A DNA stretch of 43,553 bases, taken from Oscillospiraceae bacterium. Its GTDB lineage: Bacteria > Bacillota > Clostridia > Oscillospirales > Ruminococcaceae. The stretch lies in NCBI GenBank assembly GCA_031266415.1, contig JAISBB010000003.1, positions 1 to 43,553 of the forward strand, given 5' to 3'. The notes beneath the pieces are model-generated. The model saw only the letters and a program-made list of their open reading frames with translations. It ran no database searches and was not told where the DNA came from. The position numbers and the translations under genes are program-made. Positions 43,279 to 43,553 of this stretch are shown in pieces (positions within the stretch are counted from its first letter, which is position 1; each line of letters begins with the position of its first letter).

Positions 43279-43345
43279 TCGCAGATGGAGCTGCGAGGTT
43301 ATAATAGAAGGGAGGTTCAGATCGTGAACGACACTCGTTCACGAT
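43279..43345 (+). promoter_or_regulatory. Promoter and operator-like repeats before the RhuM-family gene
   Basis: A perfect TATAAT lies at 43300-43305. TCGCAG/CTGCGA (43279-43284, 43291-43296) is an inverted repeat just upstream of it. ATCGTGAAC/GTTCACGAT (43321-43329, 43337-43345) is a perfect 9-bp inverted repeat just after it. No good -35 hexamer is seen, consistent with a regulated promoter. Confidence 0.55.
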
Positions 43346-43374
43346 TCGGGAGGTTGAAAAACGGAGGTTGCCCA

Positions 43375-43553
43375 ATGGGCGAAATCGAATCTAACGTAAA
43401 GGTATCAACCGGCAGCGGCAACAACGAGATAGTCCTATACCAACCCAATGAGTCGGTGCGTCTTGATGTGATGCTCGAAAAGGAAACCGTCTGGCTCAAC
43501 CGCCAACAATTAGCAACGCTGTTTGACCGGGACGTGAAAACAATCGGCAAGCA
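43375..43553 (+). CDS. RhuM-family protein, N-terminal part (cut by window)
   Basis: The frame is open from ATG at 43375-43377 (GGAGG eight bases upstream) to the window end. The visible residues include EIVLYQPNESVRLDVMLEKE and TVWLNRQQLATLFDRDVKTI. This matches the start of RhuM/virulence-associated proteins, where the ETVWLtq-qmAeLFd-d--tI segment is an HTH-like domain. RhuM genes are typical cargo of mobile elements and restriction loci. It is divergent from the recombinase operon. Confidence 0.85.
   Translation, partial: MGEIESNVKVSTGSGNNEIVLYQPNESVRLDVMLEKETVWLNRQQLATLFDRDVKTIGK

Overview
The window is from a low-GC Gram-positive bacterium, most likely a Clostridia-type Firmicute. The reasons are its strong AGGAGG-type ribosome sites, the dnaG-rpoD pair, a DUF1292 protein, a ClpE-like unfoldase, a DacF-like carboxypeptidase, LuxS, and CCA-encoding tRNAs. 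UGA is used as stop, so the code is standard. No species can be named from the sequence alone.

Positions 1-31750 are an AT-rich housekeeping chromosome read almost entirely on the minus strand. In transcription order from the right: pheS-pheT; rsmI and a GNAT acetyltransferase; luxS; rpmE; a YigZ-family gene, dnaG, rpoD and a small basic protein; metG and a membrane-anchored caspase/gingipain-like protein; a lipoprotein, chorismate mutase and prfB; a six-tRNA operon (Val-Asp-Phe-Gly-Gly-Cys); comEC; cvpA, clpE-like and dac; then iscS-iscU-pgm-DUF1292-thiI. IscS and ThiI belong together functionally because the desulfurase supplies sulfur for 4-thiouridine. Three genes run the other way: a BMP-family lipoprotein (14.5-15.6 kb) and two tandem paralogous secreted proteins of unknown function (10.6-11.9 kb). 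The first 315 bases hold the start of an unrecognised GC-rich minus-strand gene.

From about 31.8 kb the content becomes accessory. Positions 31862-35526 hold a chloramphenicol-acetyltransferase-like gene, an ogt DNA-repair gene with a decayed partial copy beside it, two diverged TfoX-N-like pieces, a short-chain-dehydrogenase remnant, a doubly frameshifted regulator-like gene and a TehB-like methyltransferase. This looks like an island of small horizontally acquired genes, several of them decaying.

Positions 35754-38889 carry the most interesting unit: a long prokaryotic Argonaute whose PIWI catalytic residues appear lost while its MID guide-binding residues appear kept, followed 18 bases later by a stand-alone SIR2-domain protein. 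This is the layout of guide-directed abortive-infection defence in which Argonaute is the sensor and SIR2 the NAD-consuming effector. A 41-codon hydrophobic reading frame follows at once.

From about 39.1 kb to the end the DNA is visibly GC-rich. It holds a T5orf172 (GIY-YIG-type) gene, an operon of a helix-turn-helix/zinc-finger protein, a SHOCT-like protein and two overlapping large serine recombinases, and the divergent start of a RhuM-family gene. This is one end of an integrated mobile element next to the defence operon.
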